DNA of 54,006 nt, taken from contig JBKPRJ010000030.1 of assembly GCA_046734455.1 (NCBI GenBank), positions 1 through 54,006 on the forward strand. The letters run 5' to 3'. The DNA comes from DATEOR01 sp046734455 (GTDB taxonomy: Bacteria > Actinomycetota > Thermoleophilia > Gaiellales > Gaiellaceae). The translations under genes and the position numbers were made by a program. The notes below the pieces were generated by a model that searched no databases, was not told where the DNA came from, and was given only the letters and a program-made list of their open reading frames with translations. Below are positions 31,396-39,561 of this stretch, piece by piece. Every line of letters begins with the position of its first letter. Within the stretch, counting starts at the first letter, position 1.

Positions 31396-32217
31396 GTGCT
31401 CGGTGAGCCGCTCATTTCCGCCGATTCGATCGAGCCCGTCTGGTTCGGTCTCGTCGACCACGTCGAGGATCTCGCCTTCGAGGAAGATGGAACGGTCTGG
31501 TGCGGCGGCGAGGAGGGCCAGGTCTACCGCGGCCGCCTCGACGGCGAGCCCGAGATCGTCGCGCGGACACCCGGGAGGACGTACGGCTTCGCGCTCGGTC
31601 CGGACGGCTCCTGCTACTGCGCCGACGTCGCCGACCCGGGCATCTACCGCATCGACTCGGAGGGAGAGGTGGAGCGCATCTCGGCCGGAACCGGCGACCG
31701 GCCCACGGTCGTTCCCAACGACCTCGCCTTCTTGCCGGACGGCGTGCTCCTCTTCTCCGACTCGGGGAACTGGGGGGAGAACGACGGCTGCATCTATTCG
31801 GTCGAGCGTGACGGCTCGACTCGGGTCGCGAACGCGACTTGCGCCGCCTATCCGAACGGGCTGGCCGTCTCCCCTGACGGAACGGAGCTCGCGGTCGTCG
31901 AGTCGACGCTCCCGGGCGTCAGCGTCCTCTCCCTGCACCCGGACGGCTCTCTCTCCGACCGCCGAGTCCTAGTCGAGATGCCGGGCACGGTCCCCGACGG
32001 CCTGCTCTACGAGGGGGAGGGCCGGCTCCTCATCTCCTGCTGGGCCCCGGATGCGGTCTTTCGACTGGAAGAGAGCGGCGAGCTCAGCGTCGTCGTCTAC
32101 GACCCGCTCCGCGTCGTCCTCAACCAGCCGACGAACATCGCCTTCGTTCCGGGCACGAACCGCCTCGTCGCAGCGAACATCGGCGACCGTTACCTCTCTG
32201 TCTTCGAATACGCCTGA
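31396..32217 (+). CDS. SMP-30/gluconolactonase-like protein
   Basis: This 273-residue six-bladed beta-propeller is of the SMP-30/gluconolactonase (LRE) family. The metal-site pattern is visible: Glu in HVEDLAFEEDG, Asn in VPNDLAFLPDG, Asn in YPNGLAVSPDG and Asp in VPDGLLYE. Members hydrolyse sugar lactones or other lactones using a divalent metal. It starts at GTG, probably leaderless. It converges on a glyoxalase-like gene, and palindromic repeat copy 3 lies seven bases after the stop. Confidence 0.9.
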   Translation: MLGEPLISADSIEPVWFGLVDHVEDLAFEEDGTVWCGGEEGQVYRGRLDGEPEIVARTPGRTYGFALGPDGSCYCADVADPGIYRIDSEGEVERISAGTGDRPTVVPNDLAFLPDGVLLFSDSGNWGENDGCIYSVERDGSTRVANATCAAYPNGLAVSPDGTELAVVESTLPGVSVLSLHPDGSLSDRRVLVEMPGTVPDGLLYEGEGRLLISCWAPDAVFRLEESGELSVVVYDPLRVVLNQPTNIAFVPGTNRLVAANIGDRYLSVFEYA

Positions 32218-32223
32218 AAGACG

Positions 32224-32246
32224 CCTGGTAACAGTCTGTTACTAGG
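32224..32246. repeat. Palindromic repeat copy 3
   Basis: The core GTAACAG-T-CTGTTAC is flanked by CCTG and TAGG, one mismatch from a perfect palindrome. It covers the stop codon of the glyoxalase-like gene and lies just after the SMP-30 stop. Confidence 0.8.
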
Positions 32247-32631
32247 TGCGTTGTTCGAAGGCGATGATGTTGCCGTCGGGGTCACGCGCCCAGGACGCGC
32301 GCAGGTCGCCGATCGAGGCGATGCCGTTCTCGGTCTTCAGGTCCGGCAGGTCGTACTCCTCGAAGGCGACGCCGCGCTCGCGGAGCCCGGCCACGACCGC
32401 GTCGAGATCGGTGACGCGAAACCCGGCAACGGTGCCGCGGCTCTGGCCTGCTGCGACGCTCTCGTAGACGACGAGCGTCCCGTCGCCGGCACGGAACTCC
32501 GCCTCGCGATTCTCGGGTAGATCGTCGCGGCGGACCTGGAGCTCGAGTCCGAGCGTGCCACCGTAGAACTCCATGGCCCTGTCCACGTCGGACACCGGGA
32601 CGATCGCTGCAATCTCAGCACTATCAAGCAC
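32242..32631 (-). CDS. Glyoxalase/VOC-superfamily protein
   Basis: This 129-residue protein is a vicinal-oxygen-chelate fold protein with two beta-alpha-beta-beta-beta modules: AAIVPVSDVDRAMEFYGGTLGLELQ and VAGFRVTDLDAVVAGLRERGVAFEEYDLP, then FARDPDGN-type WARDPDGNIIAFEQ. The metal ligand set cannot be fixed by eye, and the role may be aldehyde or antibiotic detoxification. It starts at GTG with a very strong AAGGAGG site. It is bracketed by two copies of the palindromic repeat, one across its stop and one 20 bases before its start. Confidence 0.88.
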   Translation of the reverse strand: MLDSAEIAAIVPVSDVDRAMEFYGGTLGLELQVRRDDLPENREAEFRAGDGTLVVYESVAAGQSRGTVAGFRVTDLDAVVAGLRERGVAFEEYDLPDLKTENGIASIGDLRASWARDPDGNIIAFEQRT

Positions 32632-32650
32632 GAAAGCCTCCTTAAATTCA

Positions 32651-32673
32651 CCAAGTAACAGTCTGTTACTTGG
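32651..32673. repeat. Palindromic repeat copy 4
   Basis: The arm CCAAGTAACAG, central T and exact complement are identical to copy 1 apart from the centre. It lies four bases after the GNAT stop and 20 bases upstream of the glyoxalase-like start, both on the minus strand. Confidence 0.85.
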
Positions 32674-32676
32674 CGG

Positions 32677-33177
32677 TCATGCGCGCCATACGCGCTCGCC
32701 TTCGAATTCTTCCTCCGTCTGCTGGAGGCCGGCGCGCGCGGCGACGGCCTCGGAGGCCCGGTGGCCTGGATAGATGTGGGCCCCAATCTCGTCCACCCCC
32801 TGCCTCCGCACCCACTCGACCAGCGCCGTCGCTGCCTCGGACGCATAGCCCTGGCCCTGCCACGGGATCCCGATGATCCAGCCGAGGCGAGCCACCTGCC
32901 GCCCGTCGGCCGCTCGCAGGGTCACCTGAACCGTGCCGAGGGCCTGCGAGTCGAGCCGGCGCCGCACGACCCAGTTCAGCCACGTCTCGCCCGCCCGCGG
33001 CGACCCAGCCGCGAGGAGCACGAAGCGATCATGGAGCTCCGTGACGGACGCAAGCCGGTCGCCGGTGAACTCGTGGAGGCGCGCGTCGTCCAGGACCTCC
33101 GTGAGCTCGTCCGCGTCCTCGGCGCGGAGCGGCATCAGGACGAGGCGTTCCGTGGTGATGATCGTGGCCTCGGTCAC
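32677..33177 (-). CDS. GNAT-family N-acetyltransferase
   Basis: This 166-residue GNAT protein of the RimJ/RimL-like group begins TERLVLMPLRAEDADEL. The acetyl-CoA-binding motif lies in IIGIPWQGQGYASEAATALVEW (Q/RxxGxG/A type), and the tail has the YPGHRASEAVAARAGLQ segment. It acetylates an unknown amine. The GTG start overlaps the stop of the upstream amine oxidase gene (GTGA), so the two are coupled and may act on related amines (inference). Confidence 0.9.
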   Translation of the reverse strand: MTEATIITTERLVLMPLRAEDADELTEVLDDARLHEFTGDRLASVTELHDRFVLLAAGSPRAGETWLNWVVRRRLDSQALGTVQVTLRAADGRQVARLGWIIGIPWQGQGYASEAATALVEWVRRQGVDEIGAHIYPGHRASEAVAARAGLQQTEEEFEGERVWRA

Positions 33178-34454
33178 GCGCCGAGAGCCCAGCGCCCGGC
33201 CTTGAGGCCCGATTCGATCGCCCCGTCCATGAAACCGGCCCAGCCGTTTGCGAAGTCGCTCCCCGCCAGGAGCACCGCCCCCTCGGGACGCTGCATCTCC
33301 GCGTGGTAGGACGTGTACCAGCCGGGTCGGTGAATCGCCCACGTGCCGCGCGAGAACTCGTCGGCGAGCCAGTCGTGCGCGTAGGCCCCGATCGCCTCGT
33401 AGCCGGGGATGATCTCGTCGAGCTGCCGCTGCACGGCTTCGAGATCGGAGGCGTCGCAAATCTCCTGGTCGTAGCCGAACCCGATCATGAGCTGCGTCTC
33501 GTCCGGGTAGATGATCTCCGTGTCGAGGTAGCCGAACGGGTGCGCCGGCTTGATCCCGTTCGTGAAGACCGGCTCGCCCCGCACGTGGATGAAGATCTTC
33601 ACGCCGCGCGAGGCCTGGCCGAGCTCGATCGCGGCGCGTTTCGTCTCCGACAAGGGCGGGTCGAACTCGATACCACCGAGCGCGTTCAGGGGCACCGCGA
33701 CGACGACCTTCCCCGCCTCGATGGTCTCGCCGGCGCGCGTGTGCACCTCGACCCGCCCGTCCTCCTGCGTGACTGCGGCCACGGGCGTGTCGAGGCGCGT
33801 CTCGTAAGGCGCTTGCCTCCAGATCGCCCGGACGAGGCTCTGCGTCCCGTCGCGGAAGGTGATCCGCCCGCCCGTCTGCTGCGTCAGCGCGAGGCTCCCG
33901 CCGGAGAGCGCATGCCAGCGCAGCACAGCGACGGCGCCCGCGTCGTCGAGATGCCCGTGCGCCAGCGACTCGAGCTCGGCGCTCAGGACATCGCGCTCCT
34001 CCTCGTCGAGCTCGAGCTCGTCGAGGCGCTCGGCGATGGTTTGCCGGTCGAAGCGCGCCAGCTTGTCGCCGGCGAGCAACGGGTCGTGCGGAAGCGGGAG
34101 GGCCTCGAGGACCCCGTCGACGAACCTGTCCCAGCCGCGCTCGGCGATCGCATCGCGCTCCGTGATGGCGCCCTCGCGGCGCTCGTCGCCGACGAACCAG
34201 CTCGAGATCTGCGCGTCCTCGCCGAGCTCGACACCGAGGCCGGCGCGCGTGATCTCGGCCCAGACGTGCGGTTGGTGCCAGTGCACCCAGCCGCCGCCGA
34301 GCTCGACGTCGGTGTCGTTCCAGCGATGTGTCCAGGTGCGCCCTCCCAACCGGTCGCGGGCCTCGAGGAGGAGCGCCGAGGCTCCGCCGAGCGTGGCCTC
34401 GCGCGCGGCCGTCACGCCCGCGAACCCGCCTCCGATGACGATCACGTCATGCAC
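33174..34454 (-). CDS. Flavin-containing amine oxidase
   Basis: This 426-residue FAD-dependent oxidase of the monoamine-oxidase type starts with the dinucleotide-binding motif VIVIGGGFAGVTAAREA, followed by LLLEARDRLGGRTWTHRW. Near the end it has the FAD-contacting GAVLLAGSDFANGWAGFMDGAIESG. It would oxidise an amine to an imine with peroxide production. GTG at 34454 is chosen because it begins at the Rossmann strand and has a TAGATT hexamer eight bases upstream; a longer reading adds an unstructured N-terminus. It is not convincingly a protoporphyrinogen oxidase. It is coupled to the downstream GNAT gene. Confidence 0.9.
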   Translation of the reverse strand: MHDVIVIGGGFAGVTAAREATLGGASALLLEARDRLGGRTWTHRWNDTDVELGGGWVHWHQPHVWAEITRAGLGVELGEDAQISSWFVGDERREGAITERDAIAERGWDRFVDGVLEALPLPHDPLLAGDKLARFDRQTIAERLDELELDEEERDVLSAELESLAHGHLDDAGAVAVLRWHALSGGSLALTQQTGGRITFRDGTQSLVRAIWRQAPYETRLDTPVAAVTQEDGRVEVHTRAGETIEAGKVVVAVPLNALGGIEFDPPLSETKRAAIELGQASRGVKIFIHVRGEPVFTNGIKPAHPFGYLDTEIIYPDETQLMIGFGYDQEICDASDLEAVQRQLDEIIPGYEAIGAYAHDWLADEFSRGTWAIHRPGWYTSYHAEMQRPEGAVLLAGSDFANGWAGFMDGAIESGLKAGRWALGA

Positions 34455-34462
34455 GAGGAGCG

Positions 34463-34468
34463 AATCTA
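34463..34468 (-). promoter_or_regulatory. Candidate -10, leaderless amine oxidase gene
   Basis: On the minus strand TAGATT is followed by eight bases and then the GTG start at 34454. Confidence 0.45.
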
Positions 34469-34479
34469 GCGGGTAGTCG

Positions 34480-35134
34480 TTGCAGGGTGAGGGAGCGGGG
34501 CTGACAACAAGGGGGCCGATCGACCGTGCCCCGACAACCGGGTCGGACAAGCCGTCGTGGCTGGGGTGGCTCGGCCGCCTGGGCATGGCGGCGGCCAGAT
34601 TCCTCTACTGCCTGATCGGCTTTCTGGCAGTTCAGCTCGCGCTCGGAGCGGGCGGCAAGGCCACAGACCGCACGGGAGCGCTACAGGAGCTCTGCGGCGA
34701 GTGGTGGGGAACCGCGCTCCTCACCGCGGTCGCGGTTGGCTTCGGCGGCTATGCGCTATGGCGCTTCGCAGTGGCCGCGATCGGCGAGAAGCTCGAGGCG
34801 GACGCGGAGGAGCTGAGCATCTGGAAGCGCCTCTGGTACGTCGCCCGCGGCCTCTTCTACGCGTTTCTGTGCTTCACCACGGTCGAGCTCCTGGTCGGAT
34901 GGCACTCGGGGTCGGGGAACGAGGACGAACAGACCGCGAAGGTTCTCGACTGGCCGGCCGGTCGCTGGCTCGTCGGTCGGGCTCGACGGCGCCCTCCAGA
35001 AGCTCGCGGCTCAGACCTTCGGGCCGCTCCTTCTCGGCGTCGTGGCTGCCGGTCTCTTCGCCTACGGGGTTCTCACTTCGTACGCGCCGCCTACCGAGAG
35101 GTCTGACGGCAGGAAGCGTGTTTCGCGCACCTAA
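34480..35134 (+). pseudogene. DUF1206 membrane protein with internal deletion/frameshift
   Basis: DUF1206 proteins have three repeats of two transmembrane helices (about 270 residues). Here repeat 1 (ARFLYCLIGFLAVQLALG to GFGGYALWRF) and the first half of repeat 2 (VARGLFYAFLCFTTVELL, DWPAGRWLVG) are in one frame. At about 34971-34980 the sequence jumps to VGLDGALQKLAAQTFGPLLLGVVAAGLFAYG, the end of repeat 3, in the next frame up to 35134. The junction lies in GTCGGTCGG, so a deletion at short repeats probably removed about 60-80 codons and shifted the frame. The uninterrupted frame would end at 35106 with an unrelated Arg-rich tail. The start is TTG at 34480 or ATG at 34584. Confidence 0.7.
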
Positions 35135-35143
35135 CTAGGGCGG

Positions 35144-35821
35144 GTGCGCGTGAATCGCGGCAAGGTCATCCGCCTGCTCGACAGCTACGCGAGCCTGCTC
35201 GTCCTGCTGCTCGCGAACTTCTTCGTGATCGAACTCGTGGAGGACGCGCGCTGGGGCGCGGTCGCCAGCATCCTCCTCGCGGTCGCCGCCCTGATCGTGG
35301 CGATCTCGGACCCGGACGCGGGCGAGTCGCTCGAGACGTGGCACTGGGTGCTGATCGCCCTCTGCGTCGCGCTCGCGCCGATCGTCCTCCTGGTCACCTC
35401 GTCGTCGCTTCTGGGCGTCGCCTACCTCGTGCCGGTCGGCCTCCTTGTCAGCGCGACGCTACCCGTGACCCTGAGCCGCATCGCACACCACAAGACGGTG
35501 ACCTGGGAGACGATTCTCGGAGCCACCTGTGCGTACATCCTCTTCGGGCTGCTCTTCGCCTTCGTCTACCTCGCGCTCGGCGAGCTCCGCGACGCGCCGT
35601 TCTTCGCGCAGCCCGGCCCGCATGAGGAATCCGAGTACCTCTACTTCAGCTTCGTTGCGCTCACGACCCTGGGTTTCGGCGACCTCTCACCGTCGGTCGG
35701 GCTGCCGCAGGCGCTCACCGTGCTGGAGGCGCTGCTCGGCAGCGTCTTCCTCGTCACGCTGGTCGCGCGGCTCGTGACGCTCTGGGTGCGCCAGGACGAG
35801 CTCAAGCACGCGCAGGGCTAG
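35144..35821 (+). CDS. Potassium-channel-like membrane protein
   Basis: This 225-residue protein has several transmembrane helices (about residues 16-31, 38-54, 68-86, 88-106, 124-146) and then a pore loop with the K+-channel selectivity filter TTLGFGD at 174-180, followed by a last helix (about 190-212). This is the ion_trans_2 arrangement with extra N-terminal helices. It has no RCK/TrkA domain. It starts at GTG (35144 or 35150). Its stop shares a CTAG with the convergent EEP-family gene. Confidence 0.88.
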   Translation: MRVNRGKVIRLLDSYASLLVLLLANFFVIELVEDARWGAVASILLAVAALIVAISDPDAGESLETWHWVLIALCVALAPIVLLVTSSSLLGVAYLVPVGLLVSATLPVTLSRIAHHKTVTWETILGATCAYILFGLLFAFVYLALGELRDAPFFAQPGPHEESEYLYFSFVALTTLGFGDLSPSVGLPQALTVLEALLGSVFLVTLVARLVTLWVRQDELKHAQG

Positions 35822-37365
35822 GGCTGGACGATCTTGAACGGCGGGGACACCGCTACCGAGCGGTAACCGTCGTCCAGGAGGAGGCGAATCTGGTACGTCC
35901 CGGTGCCGATCTGCTCCCAGGTCTTCCACCCGGCGAACGACGCCGCGTCGAACCTCGTCGACCCTTCGATCGTGTTGTGCGTGTACGTGTAGAGGAAGTA
36001 GTGGCCGTTCCCGCAGTAGCCCGCGGAGCAGGTTGACGCCGTCGGGTTGTCGGCGTTCTCCCCGGCCGAATAGAGCCCGAGCCAGTCGAATTTCATCCCG
36101 GGCGCCTTCTTCCACGAGACCCTGATGGGCTCGCCCACTTTGTAGGTCGCCTTCGCAGTGCTCACCGTGGTCGGCGTCCCGGGCTTGTAGAGCCAGAAGA
36201 GCGAACGCGAGAGCGCCTGGCCGGACGCGTCGCGGAGAACCGCTTTGTAGGCGCCCGGCGCGAGATTCCCCGTGGCGAAGGACAGCGTTCCGTCGACGAG
36301 GCCTCCCGTCGACTTCGAGGCCGCAACGGTCGAGCCGCGCACGAGCGCCACGCTCGCGCCGCCGTGGAAGCGGACGCGCAGCGTCTGTCCCTGCTCGAGG
36401 CTGCGTTCCTCGACCGCGGCGAGGGTCGGCATGGGCGCCGGCGACACCGTGAACGTCGACACGGTGCCCCGGTGGTCAGATGGCCACGGGTCGACAGCGA
36501 TGTCGGTGTTCGGGTTCCCGCCCTCGCCGACGACCTTGCTCGCCGTGGCCGTGGCTCCGATCGAGAGCACCCAGTCGATCCGGTCGTGCACCTCGACCTT
36601 CTCGCCCTCGGGGGAGCCGGGCGTCCACGTGAACCCGGGCTTCGCGAGCGGATCCGGATGAACGACGCGGAAGGAATCCTTGAAGCCGGCTCCGGCGAGC
36701 GCCTTGGAGACGGGCCACTGCACGGGGAAGGGGACGTCGGGGCGGACATCCGCCACTGCCTGCGTCCAATCCAGGTGCGACGGCGTGTTGAAGTCGCCGG
36801 TCAGGAAGACCGGGATGCCGCGCGCTGCGAGCGGCGGCAGCGCCTGCAGCTCGTCCTGGAGGTCTGGCACGCGCAGGTCGTTCTCGAGCTCGAGGACCTC
36901 GTCGAGCGTGGCACCGTCGCGGATCTCGTACGGCCCGTAGGGATCCGCAGGCAGGTGGACGTCCGAGACGGCGACGACGCGCCCAGGCTGGGGCTCGACG
37001 AAGACATACAGGCCGTTCGCGCCGGGAGGATCGACGATCGGGAAGCGGGAGATGATCTGCGTGCGCGCGCTGCACTTCCAGCCGAGCTTCCCGGCAATCA
37101 GGCACGTGTTCATCGTCGCCTCTTCGAGACCGACGACATCGGCCCCAGACGCGCGGATCGCCGCGACGACCTGGTCAACGGTCTCGGGGCAGCCGGCAGG
37201 GTCCCTGCAAAACTGCCGGGTCTGCAGATTCAGCTCGTCGCCCCCGTAGAAGATGTTGAAGGTCATGACCTTGAGCGTGGTGCTCGCGGTCGGGGCCGGC
37301 GCGGCCGGAGCCAGGGCGAGAGCGGCGAGAAAACTCGCCAGGAGGACGATCCAACTTCGCAGCAT
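35818..37365 (-). CDS. Secreted endonuclease/exonuclease/phosphatase-family enzyme
   Basis: This 515-residue exported protein has a signal peptide (about residues 1-22) and an EEP domain (about 30-310). Catalytic residues are Asn37 (TFNIFYGG), Glu81 (GLEEA), Asp191/Asn193 (GDFNTP), Asp264 (DRIDWV) and Asp297-His298 (SDHRG). An all-beta C-terminal part of about 200 residues looks like Ig-type modules. The family cleaves phosphodiester bonds in DNA, sphingomyelin or inositol phosphates, and the substrate here is not evident. Cysteines suggest disulfides, fitting export. It diverges from the sulfite-oxidase-like gene by 40 bases. Confidence 0.9.
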   Translation of the reverse strand: MLRSWIVLLASFLAALALAPAAPAPTASTTLKVMTFNIFYGGDELNLQTRQFCRDPAGCPETVDQVVAAIRASGADVVGLEEATMNTCLIAGKLGWKCSARTQIISRFPIVDPPGANGLYVFVEPQPGRVVAVSDVHLPADPYGPYEIRDGATLDEVLELENDLRVPDLQDELQALPPLAARGIPVFLTGDFNTPSHLDWTQAVADVRPDVPFPVQWPVSKALAGAGFKDSFRVVHPDPLAKPGFTWTPGSPEGEKVEVHDRIDWVLSIGATATASKVVGEGGNPNTDIAVDPWPSDHRGTVSTFTVSPAPMPTLAAVEERSLEQGQTLRVRFHGGASVALVRGSTVAASKSTGGLVDGTLSFATGNLAPGAYKAVLRDASGQALSRSLFWLYKPGTPTTVSTAKATYKVGEPIRVSWKKAPGMKFDWLGLYSAGENADNPTASTCSAGYCGNGHYFLYTYTHNTIEGSTRFDAASFAGWKTWEQIGTGTYQIRLLLDDGYRSVAVSPPFKIVQP

Positions 37366-37405
37366 CCGCGAAGTGTCTCAGGATAGGGTCGCAAGCGCGA
37401 CCCAA

Positions 37406-38476
37406 ATGCCCATCGCCGACACATCGGGAATCACGCTCGAGGAACTCGCCCTCAGCGGCCGCAACCATTCCATCCCGCTCGAGGCGCTGCGACACGACGT
37501 CACGCCGATCGGGCTCCACTACCTCCTCATCCACTTCGACATCCCGCTTGTGGACGCCGAGACGTGGCGACTCGAGATCGGCGGCCTGGTCGAGAAGCCG
37601 CTGACGCTGAGCCTCGATGACTTGAAGTCGCGGCCGGCCCGAACGATGGCCGTAACGCTCGAGTGCGCCGGCAACGGCAGGGCGCTGACCGAACCGCGCC
37701 CGCTCAGCCAGCCATGGCTCGAAGGCGCCGTCGGCACCGCGGAGTGGACGGGCACGCCGCTCGCGCCCCTCCTGGAGGAGGCCGGTCCCGCCGCAGAGGC
37801 CAGGGAGATCGTCTTCAGCGGGCTCGACCGCGGGATCCAGGGCGACGTCGAGCACGCGTACGAACGGAGCCTCCCGGTCGCGGAGGCGCGGCGCGACGAG
37901 ACGCTCCTCGCCTACGAGATCAACGGGCAGCCGCTTCCTCCCCAGCACGGCTTTCCGCTGCGGCTGATCGTGCCCGGCTGGTACGGGATGACGCACGTGA
38001 AGTGGCTCCGTTCGATCACGGTTGTGGCGGAGCCGTTCGCCGGCTGGCAGCAGGAGGTCGCCTACCACGTGCGCGCCTCCGAGGAGGACGAGGGCGAGCC
38101 CGTCACGCGCATCAAGCCCCGCTCGCTGATGGTGCCGCCGGGGATCCCGGACTTCTTCTCGCGGGTCCGCTACGTCGAGCCCGGGCCCTGCCGCCTCGAA
38201 GGGCGGGCCTGGTCGGGGCGCGCGCCGGTCTCGCGCGTCGAGGTGAGCGCAGACGGTGGCGAGACCTGGGCAGATGCGACCCTCGGCGAGCCCCTCGGCG
38301 ACTTCGCCTGGCGCGGCTGGGCGCATCAATGGGACGCCGCACCCGGCGAGCACGAGCTCTGCTGCCGTGCGACCGACGAGGCGGACAACGTCCAGCCGCT
38401 CGCGCCCGAGTGGAACTGGGACGGCGTCTGCAACAACGCGGTGCAGCGCATCAGGGTCGTCGTGCGCGCCTCGTAG
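37406..38476 (+). CDS. Sulfite-oxidase-like molybdopterin enzyme
   Basis: This 356-residue protein has the oxidoreductase molybdopterin-binding domain (about residues 25-210) and a C-terminal Mo-cofactor dimerisation domain (about 235-350). The molybdenum-ligating cysteine is Cys87 in LECAGNGR, and GWYGMTHVKWL is the conserved cofactor contact. No heme domain and no export signal are seen, so it is a soluble sulfite-oxidase-type enzyme, or the substrate may be another oxyanion. ATG at 37406 is used; the longer upstream frame lies within the divergent promoter region. Confidence 0.92.
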   Translation: MPIADTSGITLEELALSGRNHSIPLEALRHDVTPIGLHYLLIHFDIPLVDAETWRLEIGGLVEKPLTLSLDDLKSRPARTMAVTLECAGNGRALTEPRPLSQPWLEGAVGTAEWTGTPLAPLLEEAGPAAEAREIVFSGLDRGIQGDVEHAYERSLPVAEARRDETLLAYEINGQPLPPQHGFPLRLIVPGWYGMTHVKWLRSITVVAEPFAGWQQEVAYHVRASEEDEGEPVTRIKPRSLMVPPGIPDFFSRVRYVEPGPCRLEGRAWSGRAPVSRVEVSADGGETWADATLGEPLGDFAWRGWAHQWDAAPGEHELCCRATDEADNVQPLAPEWNWDGVCNNAVQRIRVVVRAS

Positions 38477-38575
38477 GAGTATTTTTCGGCCCATGGCGGC
38501 CTGGAGTAATCAAAAATCGCGCGGCACCTGGATGCCGCCCATCCTGCTGCTCCGGGCCGCCCGCTTTTCTTCCTG

Positions 38576-38929
38576 ATGGACACCCGCGAGGCCGCCGAGC
38601 GCTGGCGCCGCACCTGGGCGCGCGGCTGGCACGGGCACGAGGCCGCGCCGATCCTCGAGCTCTACGCCGAGGGCGCCTTCTTCCAGTCGCATCCCTTCCG
38701 GGAGCCTCAGCCGCCGCGGGACTACATCGAGCCGACCCTGGCCGCCGAGTCCTGGGCGGACTGTCAGTTCCTCGAGCCCGTCGTGGAGGGCGACCGCGCC
38801 ATCGTGGAGTGGCGCGCCGAGACGCGGCTCAAGGACGGCAGGGCGGAGAAGCTCGCCGGCGTGTCACTCCTCCGCTTCGACGAAGACGGGCTCGTCGTCG
38901 AGCAGCGAGACTTCTGGGGAAGCGCTTAG
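38576..38929 (+). CDS. NTF2-like (SnoaL-type) protein
   Basis: This 117-residue protein has an NTF2-like cone fold: a helical start EAAERWRRTWARGW, LYAEGAFFQSHPFREP, then strands ending AGVSLLRFDEDGLVVEQRDFWG. Such proteins are small-molecule binders, isomerases or cyclases. It lies 99 bases after the molybdoenzyme in an AT-richer gap with no visible structure. The 3' end overlaps the convergent membrane-protein gene by four bases. Confidence 0.85.
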   Translation: MDTREAAERWRRTWARGWHGHEAAPILELYAEGAFFQSHPFREPQPPRDYIEPTLAAESWADCQFLEPVVEGDRAIVEWRAETRLKDGRAEKLAGVSLLRFDEDGLVVEQRDFWGSA

Positions 38930-39519
38930 CGGCCGCGGGCAAGCACGTACGTCAGCGTCGCGGCGAGCACCGAGCCGCCGAGGCCGAGGGAGAGATCGCC
39001 CAGCGTGTCCGTGTACGCCGTGTCGAGCTCGGACGAGTTGCGGATGAACGCGAAGTACTCGCCGATCTCCCAAAGGATCGCCGTGACCGCGCCGAACCCG
39101 ACCGCGATCGCCCAGCCCGCGAGCGCGCCGACCGGAAGTCGGATCAGGAGTTGGCAGAACGCGGCGACGAGGATCGCCCAGTTGACGAAATGGTTCGCGT
39201 CGTCCCACCAGTCGATCGTGTCGTAGAGGTTCGCTGCGTTCCCCGCCGTGTCGATGAGGAACGGCAGCGCGACAAGGATGTCCATGGCGTACGGGTAGGC
39301 AATCGGCCGTTTCCGCCGGCTCTGCGCGATCGCCCAGCCGACCGGGACGATGGCGAGCGAGATCGGGTACGTGAGCGCGCGGCCGAGCCATGCCTTGCCC
39401 TCGAACTGCGGCATGTCCGGCGCGAGAACGCCGAAGAGGAGGAGCCCGACGAGCGCGGCCTTGACCGCGACGTCGAGCCAGAACGCCAGGGGCCGCGTCT
39501 TTATCCAGTCCGCGTCGAT
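38926..39519 (-). CDS. Membrane protein (DUF2238/YjdF-like), unusual start
   Basis: This integral membrane protein contains WDDANHFVNWAILVAAF, AILWEIGEYFAFIRN and TDTLGDLSLGLGGSVLAA, the pattern of DUF2238/YjdF-type proteins in which Glu, His and Asp residues lie inside helices. The first conventional start is ATG at 39414 (162 residues). The frame continues upstream with normal codon use and a further hydrophobic helix (LAFWLDVAVKAALVGLLLFGVL) but no ATG, GTG or TTG. ATC at 39519, seven bases after a TACGAT hexamer, or ATT at 39528 could be the true start. The coordinates given assume the ATC; the core gene is certain, the start is not. Confidence 0.65.
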   Translation of the reverse strand: MDADWIKTRPLAFWLDVAVKAALVGLLLFGVLAPDMPQFEGKAWLGRALTYPISLAIVPVGWAIAQSRRKRPIAYPYAMDILVALPFLIDTAGNAANLYDTIDWWDDANHFVNWAILVAAFCQLLIRLPVGALAGWAIAVGFGAVTAILWEIGEYFAFIRNSSELDTAYTDTLGDLSLGLGGSVLAATLTYVLARGR

Positions 39520-39561
39520 CCGCTCAATCGTAGGAGGCCGGTCGGTGGAATACTCGGGCCC

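Noticed and set aside
33174..34454. Amine oxidase as the missing coproporphyrinogen/protoporphyrinogen oxidase (HemY) of the heme pathway
   Set aside because: The FAD motifs are shared by both families, but the C-terminal AGSDFANGWAGFMDGAIESG region and context with a GNAT gene fit monoamine-oxidase-type enzymes better.
38477..38575. AT-richer gap before the NTF2-like gene as a riboswitch or small RNA
   Set aside because: I could not find a consistent stem set or known motif in these 99 bases.
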